Source: Mediterranea massiliensis (lineage in GTDB: Bacteria > Bacteroidota > Bacteroidia > Bacteroidales > Bacteroidaceae). Taken from it: a stretch of DNA of 64,000 nt. The stretch lies in NCBI RefSeq assembly GCF_900128475.1, contig NZ_LT635835.1, positions 246,899-310,898 of the forward strand, read 5' to 3'. This document shows, one piece after another, positions 39,687 to 47,598 of the stretch. The notes below the pieces were generated by a model, which saw only the letters and a program-made list of their open reading frames with translations, ran no database searches and was not told the DNA's origin. How positions within the stretch are numbered: position 1 is the first letter of the stretch; the number at the start of each line of letters is the position of its first letter. Both the position numbers and the translations under genes were made by a program.

Positions 39687-40450
39687 AACAGTCTGTTTAT
39701 ATTAAATACGGGACCTTCTTTACATACACACAGGTGGCCTTCGGTCGTGTTTTCCACGCAGCAGAGGCAGGCCCCCACGCCGCATGCCATCATATTCTCC
39801 AGAGACACTTCGCAGTCGATGCCCTTTGCCTTGGCATAGCGTGCCACGGCCATCATCATCGGCTTGGGACCGCACGTATAGATGTGCTCGAACTTCACCT
39901 GCTCCAGGATGGAGTGTTGCGTCACGAATCCCTTTTCGCCGTGACTGCCGTCTTCGGTTGTCGTATAGACGTCACCATAGGCTGCAAACTGGTCGAGTTG
40001 CAGCAGATCCTTGTCGCTGCGGGCACCCAGCAGGAAGGTGGGCCGGCATCCCCGTTTCAGCAACTGTTCGCCCAGGTAGAGCATCGGAGCCGTACCTACG
40101 CCGCCACCTACCAGCAGCAGCTTGTCCGAGGCCTTTTCGGGCATCGTGAAGCCATTTCCCAAGGGAAGCACTACATTGATTACATCGCCCGCTTTCGCTT
40201 CGCCCAGGCGCTTTGTTCCGTCTCCTACGAGCTGTATCAGGAACCACACCTCGTTGCGTTGTCTGTCCACATAATTAATGGAAATAGGGCGGCGCAGGAA
40301 CGTGGTGGGCGAGCCGTCCACACGGATCTCAGCAAACTGTCCCGGCAGCATCTCGGGCAGTTCCTGGGGGCACGTCAGCTTCAGCAGCACGTAATGGGCA
40401 TGCAGGCGGACGTTCTCCGTGACTGTCAAATCTAAAAGATATTTTTTCAT
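39674..40450 (-). CDS. pyrK: Dihydroorotate dehydrogenase B, electron-transfer subunit PyrK
   Basis: 258 residues from [16 protein letters not shown] at 40450. Ferredoxin-reductase-like FAD domain ([10 protein letters not shown] near 55), NAD-binding domain ([16 protein letters not shown] near 110) and a C-terminal [2Fe-2S] loop with cysteines in CGVGACLCC and [11 protein letters not shown]. It passes electrons from PyrD to NAD+. First gene of the pyrK-pyrD operon; its promoter lies in repeat copy C. Confidence 0.95.
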   Translation of the reverse strand: MKKYLLDLTVTENVRLHAHYVLLKLTCPQELPEMLPGQFAEIRVDGSPTTFLRRPISINYVDRQRNEVWFLIQLVGDGTKRLGEAKAGDVINVVLPLGNGFTMPEKASDKLLLVGGGVGTAPMLYLGEQLLKRGCRPTFLLGARSDKDLLQLDQFAAYGDVYTTTEDGSHGEKGFVTQHSILEQVKFEHIYTCGPKPMMMAVARYAKAKGIDCEVSLENMMACGVGACLCCVENTTEGHLCVCKEGPVFNINRLLWQI

Positions 40451-40481
40451 TACTACACAAGTATGGATTTCAATCGTTGTG

Positions 40482-40512
40482 CAAAGATAGTGCAAACCGA
40501 GGGAAGTACAAA
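40482..40512 (-). promoter_or_regulatory. pyrK promoter inside repeat copy C
   Basis: On the minus strand TTTG (40512-40509), 19 bases, TATCTTTG (40489-40482); 32 bases before the pyrK ATG. Confidence 0.8.
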
Positions 40513-40553
40513 AGCTGAAAACAACGTTTTCAAGCTTTTTACTTCCGCGGTGC
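40482..40553 (-). repeat. Promoter-bearing interspersed repeat, copy C
   Basis: Minus-strand copy of the unit at 26864, from GCACCGCGGAAGTA to CACTATCTTTG. It lacks the outer AAGATAGGCT end. Stem GAAAACGTTGTTTTC in the middle. Confidence 0.88.
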
Positions 40554-40557
40554 TAAA

Positions 40558-40637
40558 CGTCATCCCGCACTTGATGCGGGATCCAGCAGACACAAACAAA
40601 ACAAAAGCATGGATCCCGGCTCAAGGCCGGGATGACA
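40558..40637. repeat. Inverted repeat of CATCCCGC / CCGGGATG type
   Basis: GTCATCCCGCACTTGATGCG on the left and CTCAAGGCCGGGATGAC on the right, each also partly self-paired (GGATCCAG and TGGATCC). Similar arms are spread through many bacterial genomes (from memory). Further short GTTAACCATT / ATTCACCATT runs follow to 40695. Confidence 0.6.
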
Positions 40638-40697
40638 AATGGATAACCATTGGCCATTCAGTATTAACCATTCATCATTGACCATTCACCATTTCCA

Positions 40698-41168
40698 TTA
40701 CGCCGGCTTGAAAGTCTCGTACGTATTGTCGTCGAAGAAAATTCTTATTTCAGTGATTTTTCTGGGAGGCCTTTCCTTATAGATAACCTCTTGTTTTACA
40801 ATCTCTTTAGGCGTGTTTACAGGCTTGGATAACGGCATTTCCTTGCGATTTTCAGCTTCATCCGTCCCTTGGGGCGCATTTTCGGCCTTCTCAGCGAATA
40901 GCGGATAGTCCGCTCCGATGTTTTCAGGGGGAGTAGCGGAAGCTTTGGCATCGTTGCTCATGTTGCCTTGTCCCGTAAGCAGCCATTCCAGATTGATGTC
41001 ACTGTAACGCTGGTGAAGCCGGAGAATGACCTCCGTACTGGGATACTTGTTGCGCGGCCCCAGAATGTGCGAGATAGTAGCCTGTGCCACTCCGATGCTT
41101 TCGGCAAACGCTCCGGCAGTGAGCTTTTCCCGTTCCATAATCATTTTAAAGCGATCCTTGATGCTCAT
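40698..41168 (-). CDS. XRE-family transcriptional regulator
   Basis: 156 residues. N-terminal helix-turn-helix of the XRE type (AFAESIGVAQATISHILGPR near 19-38), a short charged linker, and a C-terminal tail ending ITEIRIFFDDNTYETFKPA. Single gene with a strong upstream promoter. Its target is unknown; ATTACAA / TTGTAAT boxes upstream may be operators. Proteins with this N-terminal HTH and a conserved short tail are common in Bacteroides. Confidence 0.9.
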   Translation of the reverse strand: MSIKDRFKMIMEREKLTAGAFAESIGVAQATISHILGPRNKYPSTEVILRLHQRYSDINLEWLLTGQGNMSNDAKASATPPENIGADYPLFAEKAENAPQGTDEAENRKEMPLSKPVNTPKEIVKQEVIYKERPPRKITEIRIFFDDNTYETFKPA

Positions 41169-42086
41169 ATAGGTAGATATTACAAAAGTATTCTTTCTTT
41201 TTATTGGTTACAAAAGTAAATAAATAAAATCACAATAGCAAATTTAATATTGTAATTTCTTGATATTACAAACATATCCCACATATTCCAAACTTGATTA
41301 TCACCTTTGTTAACCCCGCATAAATATGGAAAAACCTTGATAAATTGAACTTTAATAAATGCTATTATAATACTGATTATAAGCGTAATAAAAACAATAT
41401 ATTCAGCCAACACACGTACATTTACATGCGTAAATACCTTTTCTGCCTCTTACTAAAACCTTGATTTTAGCAAATCCTTATAATTGCTCTGAATATAAGC
41501 ATATTAATTAAAACAAAATACTGGCTTAACCAAGGAAGTAGTACGAACGTAATCTTCTACTTCACTTTGTTATTTATCCATTAATACTCGTATATAACAT
41601 TCGTAACGTTCACATTCGTATATACGCTAATTTAAATATAACTTTTGTAATCCCATTGCTATTTTACGAATGGAATATCCAGCTGTTGTAATTACAACTA
41701 TCCAGTGGGCCAAAGAGGATGATTTCTCCGGTGACATGACTCTACAGAGCTGACGACGGGCAGAATCCGCGTTTGGGTTCAGCCTTCTAAAAATTGACGG
41801 TTGCTATCTCAGTGTCCGACCGACAAGTATCGCCTCCTTTTACTCTACTTTTGTAATTTCCTTCCCATTTTTCCGTATCAACGGACGGTTGAAGCAAAAT
41901 ATCGCATTCTCAGAGGCTTTATTTTTGTATAAACGACTATCGGATAACGGATTAACCCCATTTTTTACATTCGTCAAGGTCGTTGTTCCAGAAGAATAGT
42001 GTGAAAAACGAAGAGAAACGGAGAAGAACTTCGTGGAAATGGCATAAAAAGAACCGTTGAAAGCCAATAAAGAAAGAGAACAAAAA
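41169..42086. promoter_or_regulatory. AT-rich gap with TTGTAAT / ATTACAA boxes
   Basis: No convincing gene in this stretch. It is AT-rich and holds boxes at 41178-41184 (ATTACAA), 41250-41256 with 41265-41271 (TTGTAAT and ATTACAA, inverted, 8 bases apart), 41645-41651, 41685-41698 (GTTGTAATTACAAC, perfect palindrome) and 41851-41857. They could bind the XRE protein. Confidence 0.45.
41183..41214 (-). promoter_or_regulatory. Promoter of the XRE gene
   Basis: On the minus strand TTTG (41214-41211), 20 bases, TACTTTTG (41190-41183). The -33 itself is part of a second TACTTTTG, so the site is repeated. Confidence 0.7.
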
Positions 42087-42130
42087 ACGGATGGCACCGG
42101 AAGCCTTGTATCGCCTCCGATGCCATCCGT
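42081..42130 (-). terminator. Terminator of amn-holA
   Basis: On the minus strand ACGGATGGCATCGGA pairs with TTCCGGTGCCATCCGT and is followed by TTTTTTG. Confidence 0.85.
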
Positions 42131-42167
42131 CTCTCTCTGCGAAAAGCGGGAATCGGCTACATTCCCG

Positions 42168-43190
42168 TCAATGCAAAATTTTGAACACCAGTTCCCGGAG
42201 AATGTCGCCGTCGCTCAGCGAACTGTTCTCCACTCCCTTCGAGCGGGCATCGGCGTTGCGTATCTCACCGATAATCTGCAACGTCTTCACTCCGCTGTAA
42301 CGGCGCATGGCGGCCAGATACTCGCGTGCCTGCCAGGGCGACTTCAATTCCAGGAAAGCGGCCACTCCCTGCTCCGACTTTTCGGGCGCATAATAGGCCA
42401 TCATCAGGTTCGAGAAGAAACCGAAAAGTAAAGATAAAGTCATCTGTATGGGATTGCTTTTCGGATTTTCCTCAAAGTATTTTACTATCCGGTTGGCCTT
42501 CAACACATCTTTTTCGACCAATGCGGCCCGAAGTTCGAAGTTGTTGTAGTCCTTGCTGATTCCGATGTTGCGCTCCACCTGTTCGGGTGTCACTCTTGTC
42601 AAACCTTTTGGCAGGGTGATGACCAGCTTTTCCAGTTCGCCAGTCAGACGGCTCAGGTCGGTACCCACAAACTCGGCCACCATCTGCGAGGCCTTCGGTT
42701 CGATGTCCACGCCCTTGCGCTTCAGGTAGGAAGTGATGAAGGCGGGCAACTGAGCTTCGCGCAGCTTCTTCGACTCGAAGACGATGCCTCCCGCCTTCTC
42801 TATCTCGCCCGCCAGCTTCTTGCGACGGTCCAGCACACCATGCTTGTGACAGAGGACGAGGATGGTAGACCGCAGCGGCTTCTGGAGATAGTAGGCCAGT
42901 TCCTCCATGCCTCGCACGGCCTGTGCCTCCCTGACGATGACGACCTGATGTTCGGCCATCATCGGATAGCGCTTGGCCGCATTGATGATGGAGGCAATGT
43001 CCACATCGGCCCCGTACACCACCGTCTGGTTGAACTCCTTCTCCTCGTCGGTCAGCACGTTTGCTTCGATGTAACCGGCTATCAGGTCTATGTAATAGTC
43101 CTCTTCTCCCATCAGATAATAGACGGGGCGGTACTGCTTGGCCCGGAGTTCCTTCAGGATGTCGTCGCACGTCAGTTCCTGCTTTGCCAT
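42168..43190 (-). CDS. holA: DNA polymerase III subunit delta
   Basis: 340 residues. HolA fold: degenerate AAA+ N-terminal domain (YYLMGEEDYYIDLIAGYI near 22) with no functional Walker motif, then the C-terminal collar domain (IQMTLSLLFGFFSNLMMAYY near 245). Part of the clamp loader at the replication fork. Starts four bases after amn stops on the same strand, so the two form one operon. Confidence 0.93.
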   Translation of the reverse strand: MAKQELTCDDILKELRAKQYRPVYYLMGEEDYYIDLIAGYIEANVLTDEEKEFNQTVVYGADVDIASIINAAKRYPMMAEHQVVIVREAQAVRGMEELAYYLQKPLRSTILVLCHKHGVLDRRKKLAGEIEKAGGIVFESKKLREAQLPAFITSYLKRKGVDIEPKASQMVAEFVGTDLSRLTGELEKLVITLPKGLTRVTPEQVERNIGISKDYNNFELRAALVEKDVLKANRIVKYFEENPKSNPIQMTLSLLFGFFSNLMMAYYAPEKSEQGVAAFLELKSPWQAREYLAAMRRYSGVKTLQIIGEIRNADARSKGVENSSLSDGDILRELVFKILH

Positions 43191-43194
43191 AGTC

Positions 43195-43971
43195 TTACCA
43201 GTCGAATTTCAAGTGTTTTACGGTCTTCTTTTCGTCGATAATCATGCGGAGCGAATCGATACCGATCTCCACATGCTCGGACACGTAGTTCTGCGTCACC
43301 ATGCTGTCGCTCTTGTCGGTCTTCACGCCTTCGGGAATCATGGGCTGGTCGGACACCAGCAGCAGGGCGCCTGTAGGGATGTGGTTGGCAAACCCGCAGC
43401 TGAAGAGGGTGGCCGTCTCCATGTCCACTGCCATGGCGCGCGTCTTCTTGAGGTATTCCTTGAACTGGTCGTCGTGCTCCCAGATGCGGCGGTTGGTGGT
43501 ATAGACGGTACCGGTCCAGTAGTCGCGGGCATGGTCGCGGATAGACGACGACACGGCACGCTGCAGCATGAAGGCTGGCAGTGCAGGTACTTCGGGCGGA
43601 AAATAGTCGTTCGACGTACCTTCGCCGCGGATGGCCGCAATGGGAAGAATCAAGTCCCCCAGCCTGTTCTTCTTGTCGATACCTCCGCACTTGCCCAGGA
43701 ACAGGCAGGCCTTGGGATGGATGGCGCTGAGCAGGTCCATGATGATGGCGGCATTGGGACTTCCCATACCGAAGTTAATGATGGTGATGCCCTCGGCACT
43801 GGCCGATATCATGTTGGCGTCACGTCCCAGGATGGGCACATTGAACTTCTCGGCAAACAGCTCCACATACTTGTTGAAGTTGGTCAGCAGGATGTATTCG
43901 CCGAAGTCTTCCAGCGGGCGTTTGGTGTAACGTGGCAACCAGTTGGCTACAATTTCTTCTTTAGTTTTCAT
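43195..43971 (-). CDS. amn: AMP nucleosidase
   Basis: 258 residues, nucleoside phosphorylase/MTA nucleosidase fold: GITIINFGMGSPNAAIIMDLL near 61, GKCGGIDKKNRLGDLILP near 93, and MAVDMETATLFSCGF near 185, DMETA being the active-site region. It cleaves AMP to adenine and ribose 5-phosphate. Short Bacteroides-type AMP nucleosidase lacking the long N-terminal domain of E. coli Amn. First gene of amn-holA; its leader carries a strong hairpin. Confidence 0.93.
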   Translation of the reverse strand: MKTKEEIVANWLPRYTKRPLEDFGEYILLTNFNKYVELFAEKFNVPILGRDANMISASAEGITIINFGMGSPNAAIIMDLLSAIHPKACLFLGKCGGIDKKNRLGDLILPIAAIRGEGTSNDYFPPEVPALPAFMLQRAVSSSIRDHARDYWTGTVYTTNRRIWEHDDQFKEYLKKTRAMAVDMETATLFSCGFANHIPTGALLLVSDQPMIPEGVKTDKSDSMVTQNYVSEHVEIGIDSLRMIIDEKKTVKHLKFDW

Positions 43972-44007
43972 ACGATTTCGTTAATCTATAAGGATTAGGA
44001 TATGGTC

Positions 44008-44044
44008 TGCGGAACGGCACCCTTGCATGGGCCGCCGTTCCGCA
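44008..44044 (-). promoter_or_regulatory. Leader hairpin of amn
   Basis: TGCGGAACGGC and GCCGTTCCGCA are perfect 11-bp arms, with CCC/GGG continuing inside. On the minus strand it begins at the expected RNA 5' end, downstream of the -7 box at 44056-44049. Confidence 0.6.
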
Positions 44045-44048
44045 AACG

Positions 44049-44056
44049 CAAAAATA
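44049..44056 (-). promoter_or_regulatory. -7 box for amn
   Basis: TATTTTTG on the minus strand, 77 bases before the ATG, just before the leader hairpin. Confidence 0.55.
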
Positions 44057-44182
44057 CAATAATTAGGGAGACGGGAAAAGAAAAAGGCGGAATTTCGTTC
44101 ATATCTGCGGACAAATTCAGCAGGGATCCCCTGCCCGCTCCTTTTCGGCTTCACCCGTCTTGCAAGCATCCTGAAGGCATCT

Positions 44183-44249
44183 ACCATGAGTATACGACTG
44201 ATGTAGGATGAGTATACGACTCATGTAGGATCAGTCGTATACTCATGGT
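44183..44249. repeat. Nested palindrome with GTATAC cores
   Basis: Outer arms CCATGAGTATACGACTGAT (44184-44202) and ATCAGTCGTATACTCATGG (44230-44248) are a perfect 19-bp inverted repeat, extended one base further by A-T. The 27-base loop holds a second, smaller inverted repeat ATGAGT-ATACG-ACTCAT. So GAGTATACGACT occurs three times. In the 435-base gap 43972-44406 nothing else was recognised besides the amn leader. Confidence 0.7.
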
Positions 44250-44406
44250 GGAAGAGGTTTTTCCTGCTTCAGCCAGGAAATCACCGACGATTCGGGCATC
44301 TGCAAATGGAAGTCAAAATCATTTACAAACAAATTTATACATTTCTAGCTTGAGCAGCAGCCTTACAAGTGGAGTTGAATGCCAAGAGGCTTCTGTTTTC
44401 AGCTTG

Positions 44407-45090
44407 TCATGGTATCTGAAGGATATATCCCTTTTTCTTAACAGAAACAATATTTATGGTATTATCAGGAGCAAGAATGTGTCGTAAATAAGTAATCTGT
44501 ACATTCAAAGACATGGAATTAGCATAGCTGATGTCGCCCCATACCTGATTCAGAATTTCATCCCGCGTCACCAGTATGCCGGCACTTCGTGACAACAGGG
44601 CCAAAATATCCGTCTGACGCGCCGATAGATTACGGGTGATCCCATCGTATGTGACTGTTGAATTCTGGCTGTCAAATAATGTTTTCCCAATCACATAGCG
44701 GCATTGAACATCAACTTTCCTGTTTTCAAACCGTTCGTCAATTCTCGCAATCAGCTCTTCAGGATAAAAGGGTTTGGGAATATAGTCGTTGCCTTTCAAG
44801 TGGAAGCCCTTCAACCGGTCTGCCTTTTCCGTACGGTCAGTCAGGAAAAACAGGAATACCTCACTATCCGTTTCACGGATTTTCTGTGCAAGTTCGAATC
44901 CGTTCATTACAGGCATGTTCACATCCAGCAATATCAAGTCGGGATGTTGCCGGTTATACATTTCCCATGCCGCAGCCCCATCGGGAGCGTAGGTTACCGA
45001 GTATCCTTCGAGCTCCAGGAAACGTTTCAAAAGCAATGAGTTCTGCCTGTCATCATCGACCAACAAAATATGTATTTCATTTTTATTCAT
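44407..45090 (-). CDS. OmpR-family response regulator
   Basis: 227 residues. Receiver domain with phospho-acceptor Asp56 (LILLDVNMP), acidic pair Asp12/Asp13 and Lys106 in PKPFYP; winged-helix output domain at about 130-227 (LSARQTDILALLSRSAGI, NVQITYLRHILAPD). Its ATG overlaps the last codons of the upstream histidine kinase by four bases, so it is the partner of that kinase. Targets are not known; the GLPGLI and receptor genes are 1.7 kb away in the opposite direction. Confidence 0.95.
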   Translation of the reverse strand: MNKNEIHILLVDDDRQNSLLLKRFLELEGYSVTYAPDGAAAWEMYNRQHPDLILLDVNMPVMNGFELAQKIRETDSEVFLFFLTDRTEKADRLKGFHLKGNDYIPKPFYPEELIARIDERFENRKVDVQCRYVIGKTLFDSQNSTVTYDGITRNLSARQTDILALLSRSAGILVTRDEILNQVWGDISYANSMSLNVQITYLRHILAPDNTINIVSVKKKGYILQIP

Positions 45091-46529
45091 TGTGGTAACT
45101 CTATAATAAAAGTACTTCCATGATTCAGCTCACTTTCCATGCGTATATTACCCCGATGAGCTTCAACAAGCATGCGGACATAAGCCAGTCCGAGCCCCAT
45201 GCCTGCTATGTCTTTTTCAAAGCCAATCCGCCCACGATAGAATTTTTCAAAAATATGTCCTTGTTCCGATTTGGGAATGCCCAAGCCATCGTCTTTAACT
45301 GAGATACGGATGTGGTCATTGTCACATTTCCGGTAATCTATTTCGATTTCAGCCTTTTCGCGCGAATATTTTACTGCATTCTCCAGCAGATTGTCGATAA
45401 TGTTAATCATGTGCATCCTGTCAGCAGTGACAATCATATCCTCGCGAGGAAGAACAACAATACGAACATGCTTGTCACTCGGTACATTCAGTTTATGGAT
45501 ACACGCATCCAGCAAATCGCGCAGACTGAACGCTGAAAGATGAAGCGGTATCTCGGTTGACTTACTGAAAGTCAGATCCCTCAGTTTGGAAAACAAAGCA
45601 GACAGGCTGTCCAATGCCGTATGGGAATCTGCAACGACCATTTGCCGGCCCGCAATGTCTTTCATAAGCCGTTCATTGCCCATATAGGAGACACACATCT
45701 TGAGCGTTGCAATCGGACGTTTCAGTTCGTGAATCATGGTTTGTATAAAGTCTGACCGGAGATTTTCTATTTTACGCTGTTTGCGGATCGTGGCAATTTG
45801 TGCAACAAGGCAAACAACCAATAAAACAGATAAGGCGAATGAAAAGAACAGAATATCCGACATTTCTCTTATAATCAGCGGCAACGCAATCGGGCAATCC
45901 ATCCGTACCAGCTTCTTACCCAGAATGTCGTAGGGATAGGTTATGGAGAGTACAGGATGGAACAGCGAACCCCATTCCGTACGGGAAGATTCCCAGACTA
46001 TCGAATCTGCCGTCTCGGTGAAAATGGTATCGAGCCTGATATCGTTGGACCGCATCACCGTATCGAGTTTCTCAACTGAAAAAGGGAACCGTCTGTTAAG
46101 ACAGCTGCGTTCTATTGCCTCAAGAACCTCCGATTCTTTCCGATCCTGTTTGACAACAATCACTTGCACTTCTCTATCCAGCCAGTCAGGGTGTTGCGTT
46201 TCATATATTCGGGAAAACAAATCAGCCGAAAGTGAATCAATTGCTGAACACCGGCGCATATCTGCCGTATAGATATCAAACAAAAACATCTCAGTGTCTC
46301 CTCTTACAAACCGTCTGGTCGTATATTCAACGGCCATTTCGTTGTTGACCGCACTCTGACGCACCCTGTTGTATTCATCAACGGATTCAAATACACGGCT
46401 GTAAAGTGTATCCGCACAGGTTTGTACCGTGTACTTGTATCGGGAATAAAGCCATTTGCCCTGCACGATGGCAAATAACACGATGACAATGACTGTCAGG
46501 TAATTCAGTATTTTGATTCTTTTTTCCAT
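45087..46529 (-). CDS. Sensor histidine kinase
   Basis: 480 residues from MEKRIKILNYLTV at 46529. Helix at about 9-25, a periplasmic sensor domain of some 200 residues (26-222), second helix at about 235-255, HisKA with His267 in MIHELKRPIATLK, and an HATPase_c domain with NLLENAVKYS, DDGLGIP and GMGLGLAYVRML. A classical membrane kinase. The signal sensed is unknown. Confidence 0.94.
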   Translation of the reverse strand: MEKRIKILNYLTVIVIVLFAIVQGKWLYSRYKYTVQTCADTLYSRVFESVDEYNRVRQSAVNNEMAVEYTTRRFVRGDTEMFLFDIYTADMRRCSAIDSLSADLFSRIYETQHPDWLDREVQVIVVKQDRKESEVLEAIERSCLNRRFPFSVEKLDTVMRSNDIRLDTIFTETADSIVWESSRTEWGSLFHPVLSITYPYDILGKKLVRMDCPIALPLIIREMSDILFFSFALSVLLVVCLVAQIATIRKQRKIENLRSDFIQTMIHELKRPIATLKMCVSYMGNERLMKDIAGRQMVVADSHTALDSLSALFSKLRDLTFSKSTEIPLHLSAFSLRDLLDACIHKLNVPSDKHVRIVVLPREDMIVTADRMHMINIIDNLLENAVKYSREKAEIEIDYRKCDNDHIRISVKDDGLGIPKSEQGHIFEKFYRGRIGFEKDIAGMGLGLAYVRMLVEAHRGNIRMESELNHGSTFIIELPQ

Positions 46530-46533
46530 GATG

Positions 46534-46541
46534 CAAATATA
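46534..46541 (-). promoter_or_regulatory. -7 box abutting the kinase start
   Basis: TATATTTG on the minus strand ends four bases before the ATG, which would give an almost leaderless mRNA. No good -33 was seen. Confidence 0.45.
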
Positions 46542-46660
46542 TGGCAAATTGAATGGAATGGACAGCATGGCCGGGGCAATATTGATCGGCTATAATAATT
46601 TAATAATAATTCCATAAGAATAGGATAATGATTATTTTTCCCAGTCTGTCACAGCCCCGA

Positions 46661-46668
46661 TACCTTTG
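46661..46668 (+). promoter_or_regulatory. -7 box for the GLPGLI-receptor operon
   Basis: TACCTTTG, fitting TAnnTTTG, 89 bases before the ATG at 46758. Confidence 0.5.
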
Positions 46669-46757
46669 CACAAAAATAGCAATGCGAATATTCTGATGAA
46701 AATACGTTCAATATAAATAACCATAAACAGATATTAACTCCATAAAACTTATTGTAT

Positions 46758-47588
46758 ATGAAACATTTTCTAATTTTCAGTGCAGGTCTGGGACTTTCCT
46801 TGTCATTGTCCGCACAACAAAACAACACGTTCCCGACAGATTATGAATGTCTTTACGAATATCGGGTGACAAATTCAAAATCCATTACGGACACCTATAC
46901 GACTATTTTACAGATAGGACGTGATTGCTCCTGCTTTATGGATTACACGGCATTCCAGTCCGATTCTGTCAACGCCAGCCCCCATGCTTCCGACGAGGAT
47001 ATAAAAAAATACCGGATGCAGAAAATAAGAAACAGTTTGTTTTTCGACCAGACGGTATTACAGAACCATCCGCAAGGGGAAATGTCTGTTTACAGTGTAA
47101 TACCGCCGGACTATTATATGTACAAGGAAAAACTCCGCCCGATACAGTGGAGCTTAGGCAATGAAACCGATACCGTCTGTGGTTACGTTTGCAAAAAAGC
47201 AACGGGTGAATACGGTGGAAGGAAATGGATCGTGTGGTACGCACCGGAAATACCGACCACTTACGGCCCTTGGAAATTTTGTGGTCTTCCCGGGCTCGTA
47301 ATGCTGGCTCATGATACGGAGAACATACACTGTTTTGAAGCCATCACTTTCCGCAAAGGCACAATGCCTATAGCTTTGCCGGATATACCCAACATCGTGA
47401 CCGTAGAAAGAGACAAGTTTGTCAAAAGCAAGAACAAATTTGAAGAAGACCCCATGACAAACATTCCACTGGAATCAATCAGTGATATGACGGTACAAAA
47501 GGATGAAGAAGGGAAAAGCTCCATCCTTATCAACGGTGTACAGTTGCGGATTCGCCCCAATGGTTACACTTCCTTGGAATTAGAATGA
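46758..47588 (+). CDS. GLPGLI family protein
   Basis: 276 residues from MKHFLIFSAGLGLSLSLSA, a signal peptide; a TTG six bases upstream is less likely. The name-giving motif GLPGL is near residue 176 (FCGLPGLVMLAHDTENIHC). GLPGLI proteins are exported proteins of Bacteroidetes, of unknown role, often beside TonB-type receptors, as here. The stop is 10 bases before the next gene. Confidence 0.9.
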   Translation: MKHFLIFSAGLGLSLSLSAQQNNTFPTDYECLYEYRVTNSKSITDTYTTILQIGRDCSCFMDYTAFQSDSVNASPHASDEDIKKYRMQKIRNSLFFDQTVLQNHPQGEMSVYSVIPPDYYMYKEKLRPIQWSLGNETDTVCGYVCKKATGEYGGRKWIVWYAPEIPTTYGPWKFCGLPGLVMLAHDTENIHCFEAITFRKGTMPIALPDIPNIVTVERDKFVKSKNKFEEDPMTNIPLESISDMTVQKDEEGKSSILINGVQLRIRPNGYTSLELE

Positions 47589-47598
47589 AAATTTGACT

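Noticed and set aside
40558..40637. Possible insertion sequence ends
   Set aside because: Short inverted arms with no transposase; fits a simple intergenic repeat.
41840..42097. 85-codon frame in the gap before holA
   Set aside because: No recognisable homology, lies in the AT-rich gap and overlaps the terminator of holA.
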